From Erythrocercus mccallii (taxonomy: Eukaryota; Chordata; Aves; Passeriformes; Dicruridae), in the NCBI GenBank assembly GCA_013397435.1, contig VZRG01000342.1, forward strand, positions 532,080 through 596,079: DNA of 64,000 nt, in the 5' to 3' direction. Of this stretch, positions 61,262 through 64,000 are shown in pieces. Below the pieces are notes generated by a model. It was not told the DNA's origin and searched no databases. It saw nothing but the letters and a program-made list of their open reading frames with translations. Position 1 is the first letter of the stretch; every line of letters begins with the position of its first letter. The translations under genes and the position numbers were made by a program.

Positions 61262-62420
61262 ATGAGGGTGTGTGAGCTGGGGAGCCCCGGTGCAGCTCAT
61301 GCCCGACAGGTGCTGCCCTCCTGCCGTGCAGCCAGTCGCCGCGGGAAACCCCTACCAGCAGTAACAGGGTCCCCAAAACACTGCACGTGGAAACAGCAGC
61401 GAAAAGCTGCGCAGGTGGCAAAAGTAGGAGACCTGCACGCAGGGATTGGGTGTGGGATGCCACCTTCGAGGCCCCCTTGGCAGAGCAACCAGCAATACCG
61501 TGGTCGCCTTTCGGACGCAGGTGCCCAAAGCGGCGCGCGGCAGAGGGCTCGGCTGCTTTCCCGCTAGAGCTTGTTGGCTCAACACCTTCAGTCCTTTGCT
61601 GAAGGTCTTCGGACCTGGGAGACGCCCCGCTCGCTGCTCTTACAGTAAAGCCCTGTGGGCGCAGCACCGTGGAAGGTGCCGCGGCTCCGCCAGGGTCCCG
61701 CCGGGCGCGGAGGACAGCAGCGGCAGCGGGACCCCGCAGCGAAGCGACTGCACCTCCTGCTCGCCCCCTCCTCAAGATGGAGACGCGGCACCTCCTCGCC
61801 TTGCTGCCGGCAGGAGCCCCCCCGCACTCCCTCTTGGGATGGAGCCGGACCGACCCCACCTCCCCGCTCGGGGGCCGCCTCCCACCCCTCCCCTGCCGTG
61901 CCGTGCCCAGGGCGGCCGCGGCTGCCCACAGGTGCGGCCCTCTCCCGCGGCGGCGGGCGGTGCGTGCCCGGCGGGGTCTGCGGGCAGCGATCCTGCGCGG
62001 ATCGCGGCGGCCGCCCCTCGGGAGCGGCGTGGAGGGACGGCGCCTGCTCCTGAGTCAGCAGCGGCGAGGAGGAGGCGGCGGCGCCTCCCGCCCTGCCGGC
62101 CCCGGCCCCACGGCCGCTCCCGCTCCCCGGCGTCCAGCACCCGGGGAAGGGAGCGAGGGAGGGGTGGCAGCTCCTGCCCTCAGCTAGGTAGGATCGCCAC
62201 GAGATGGGATCGCCGCCGCGGCCTGGGCGAGGGTGGGGAAGGGGCGGAGGACGGAGCCGGTGCTCCGATGAGACGCTCCCCGAGCTGAGCGCTGGGCATC
62301 CGCCCTCGGCTCCCGGCGGGACGCAACCCGGGCCCGGGGGAAGGAGCTCTGGTACGGCTGAGAACGCCGGGTTGGAAGGCTGCGGACAGCGGTACCGATG
62401 AGCCAGCCGGTCTTCCAGGG
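61262..62420. promoter_or_regulatory. CpG island, probable promoter and first exon of a gene
   Basis: GC content and CpG frequency jump abruptly within an AT-rich region, peaking at about 61,640-62,270 with runs such as gcggcggcgcctcccgcc. There is a GC box (ggggcggagg at 62,241), a TGAGTCAGCA element (62,051-62,060, the type bound by AP-1 and small-Maf/NRF2 factors) and an E-box CACGTG (61,384-61,389). No TATA box is evident. A plus-strand donor-like site (CAGCTAG/gtagga at 62,188) would suit a 5' non-coding first exon transcribed rightward, but minus-strand or bidirectional transcription is equally possible. The long ORFs here on both strands (up to 307 codons) follow from the lack of stop codons in GC-rich DNA. 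The gene it serves cannot be named. Confidence 0.85.
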
Positions 62421-64000
62421 AGTTCTCCTTCACTCCTTGACTCCCCCGTCTGCATGTAGCAAAGTGTGCATCTGTGGGACCTGTTAGGCCGGGAGCGTGG
62501 GGAGGATACAACAGTGGGCGGCTTTGGGGATCCGTGTGTGTTGGTGTTTAGCTGGCAGATACATGTATTTATTTGTGTACATGTAGAAAAATAAGTATTT
62601 ATGTATGAAGGGTCAGTTTTGATAGGATATTTCCTAGGTGTTCATATGCATTTAGCTATGTCTGATTCGAGATCAGGAATCATAGCTTTATGTCGTTCTC
62701 TGTGTGTATATTGGTATTTATATATCCATGTAAGATATATATATATGTAAGATATATATATGTAAGATATATATATAAATGTAAGACTATTACTCTCGCC
62801 AAGCTGCTCTCTAGTCTTCTGTCAAAGTGTGTTTTTGTTACAGCCCAGACATGTATTTATGTGTCTGTTGAGAATGGTGCTAATGTGTAGTATGTGAAAT
62901 GCTTTGTTAGATTGCATTCTGAGCAGTAGAACAGAGCTTAAACAGGAGAAAGTGCTATGTGTGATTTTTATATCACTGCAGTTTTGGATGTTATCTGCAT
63001 TATGGTTGCTACAGAAACATTTCCATCCTTCTCTTGACCCCCTTCAGGAGCCTATTACAGAATAGTCAGATAGTTGAGGGAACAAAATGAAATGCAAACT
63101 GGTTTGCCCTCTCTTCCTCCCTTATCTGTTTATACTGTAGGAACACTCTCATGTTACTCACAATGACTGCGTGACAAGATAGTGGAGTTGATATATTAAA
63201 CTCTTTGGAGTAGGTTCTCTATCTGGTTTTGCCTTTGCAATATCTTGTAGTTGGAGACTGATCCTCAGCCACACAATTTTGAGAGATATTTGTTTCATAT
63301 AAGTATCATGTAAGTATCCTTCTGTTTGAGAATATTTGACTGTTGCAGTTGATGTTTCACAGTTAGTCATTGCCTTGAGCCAAATTTGAATCTCTAAAAA
63401 CCTGGCATAATACAGTGTTAATATGTGATACTCTCTATACTCGTTTAGTAGCTTAGATGATGGGAGGCGAGCTGCTCATCATGTTGTGGGTCTGAGTGTG
63501 CAGGTGAGGTGAGAGTGGTGTGTACAAGCTTCTTGGGCTGATGCTTTTCCCCTAAGCACAAGACAGTGGAGAATGCAATATAGCCTGGATTTTACATTAT
63601 TTAAAATAAGTGGAATTATGGTCATGGTGGTTTGTGGAAGATGCTTTGTGTGGGGGTTGCTTGCCCAGTTTAGTCTTTTCTCCACCATTTTCTTTGGGGA
63701 ATACTGTGGTGGAAGGCTGGGGGAATGCTTCTGTAACATTTCTGAGAACTTCAGGTTCCACAGAGAACACATGCAACTGTTAATCTGCTTCATCTTCACT
63801 AGCTGTGTATCAGTGAGCTGTAATTCTGTCAATTTTAACGAACTGCGTGAAGTGACGATGTTTTGGTGACCTGGAGATGCTGTTCACCTTTGCCTAGAGT
63901 TGATCTCTCACCGTGATGGTTTTGGATGCTGTCTGAGCAGGCTGCTAATTTCAGTGGCATGGAGATGGAGGAGTTACCATGGACAGGTTTCTGAACCTGC
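62421..64000. other. flank of the CpG island; probable first intron
   Basis: Composition returns to AT-rich. The only exon-like site is at the far end: ATGGAGATGGAGGAG at 63,959 after acceptor-like AGs (63,940 and 63,954), with a poor donor (ACAG/gtttct) at 63,987. If used it would be a short first coding exon (MEMEELPWT). The frame hits a stop two codons later if it is not spliced. Confidence 0.3.
62728..62787. repeat. (atgtaagatatatatat)n imperfect tandem repeat
   Basis: Three and a half imperfect copies of a 15-18 base unit made of gtaag plus a TA run. It is a microsatellite-like repeat about 300 bases right of the CpG island. Confidence 0.9.

Noticed and set aside
61446..62511. ORFs of 280 and 307 codons in the CpG island
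   Set aside because: Pro/Arg/Gly/Ala-rich frames on both strands are what stop-poor GC-rich DNA produces. No domain and no conserved start context.
1..64000. tRNA, rRNA or other structured RNA genes
   Set aside because: I looked for tRNA A/B boxes and for rRNA-like or snRNA-like stretches and saw none. A covariance-model scan could still find small RNAs that I would miss by eye.

Overview
This window looks like bird nuclear DNA, most likely a passerine. It is AT-rich and gene-poor. The tail fragments of CR1 LINEs carry the avian ending (a run like ttccaaccttaa followed by attctatgattcta). A solo LTR of a widespread avian endogenous-retrovirus family is present, and a sharp CpG island lies near the right end. 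I see no bacterial, organellar or rRNA/tRNA features. Almost all ORFs of 60-150 codons are the chance background expected in 64 kb.

Bases 1 to about 29,400 appear to lie inside the 3' part of one plus-strand, multi-exon, protein-coding gene that I cannot name. The best evidence is a phase-matched pair of short exons (11,629-11,709 and 11,874-11,958) separated by a tiny intron that holds a 55-base assembly gap. A probable last exon at 28,484-28,877 has a strong acceptor, 130 codons and a stop. Weaker candidate exons lie at 2,961-3,137, 6,259-6,332, 23,053-23,127 and 26,994-27,114. Several share the same reading phase. Introns hold a CR1 piece (about 13.9-14.2 kb) and a minus-strand solo LTR (19,651-20,216).

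Bases 29,400-61,260 look intergenic. This stretch contains CR1 fragments (29.25, 46.2, 49.1 and 52.3 kb), a GC-richer block with repeat-like character (about 39.6-40.6 kb), and an LTR-like stretch (about 43.6-44.2 kb) running straight into a striking tandem array (44,197-45,391). The array has 4.2 copies of a unit of about 284 bp, and each unit carries short palindromes.

Bases 61,262-62,420 form a CpG island with GC boxes, a TGAGTCAGCA motif and a possible plus-strand splice donor at 62,188. This is probably the promoter and first exon of a second gene whose body lies mostly outside the window. No gene product can be named from the sequence alone, so gene symbols are left empty.
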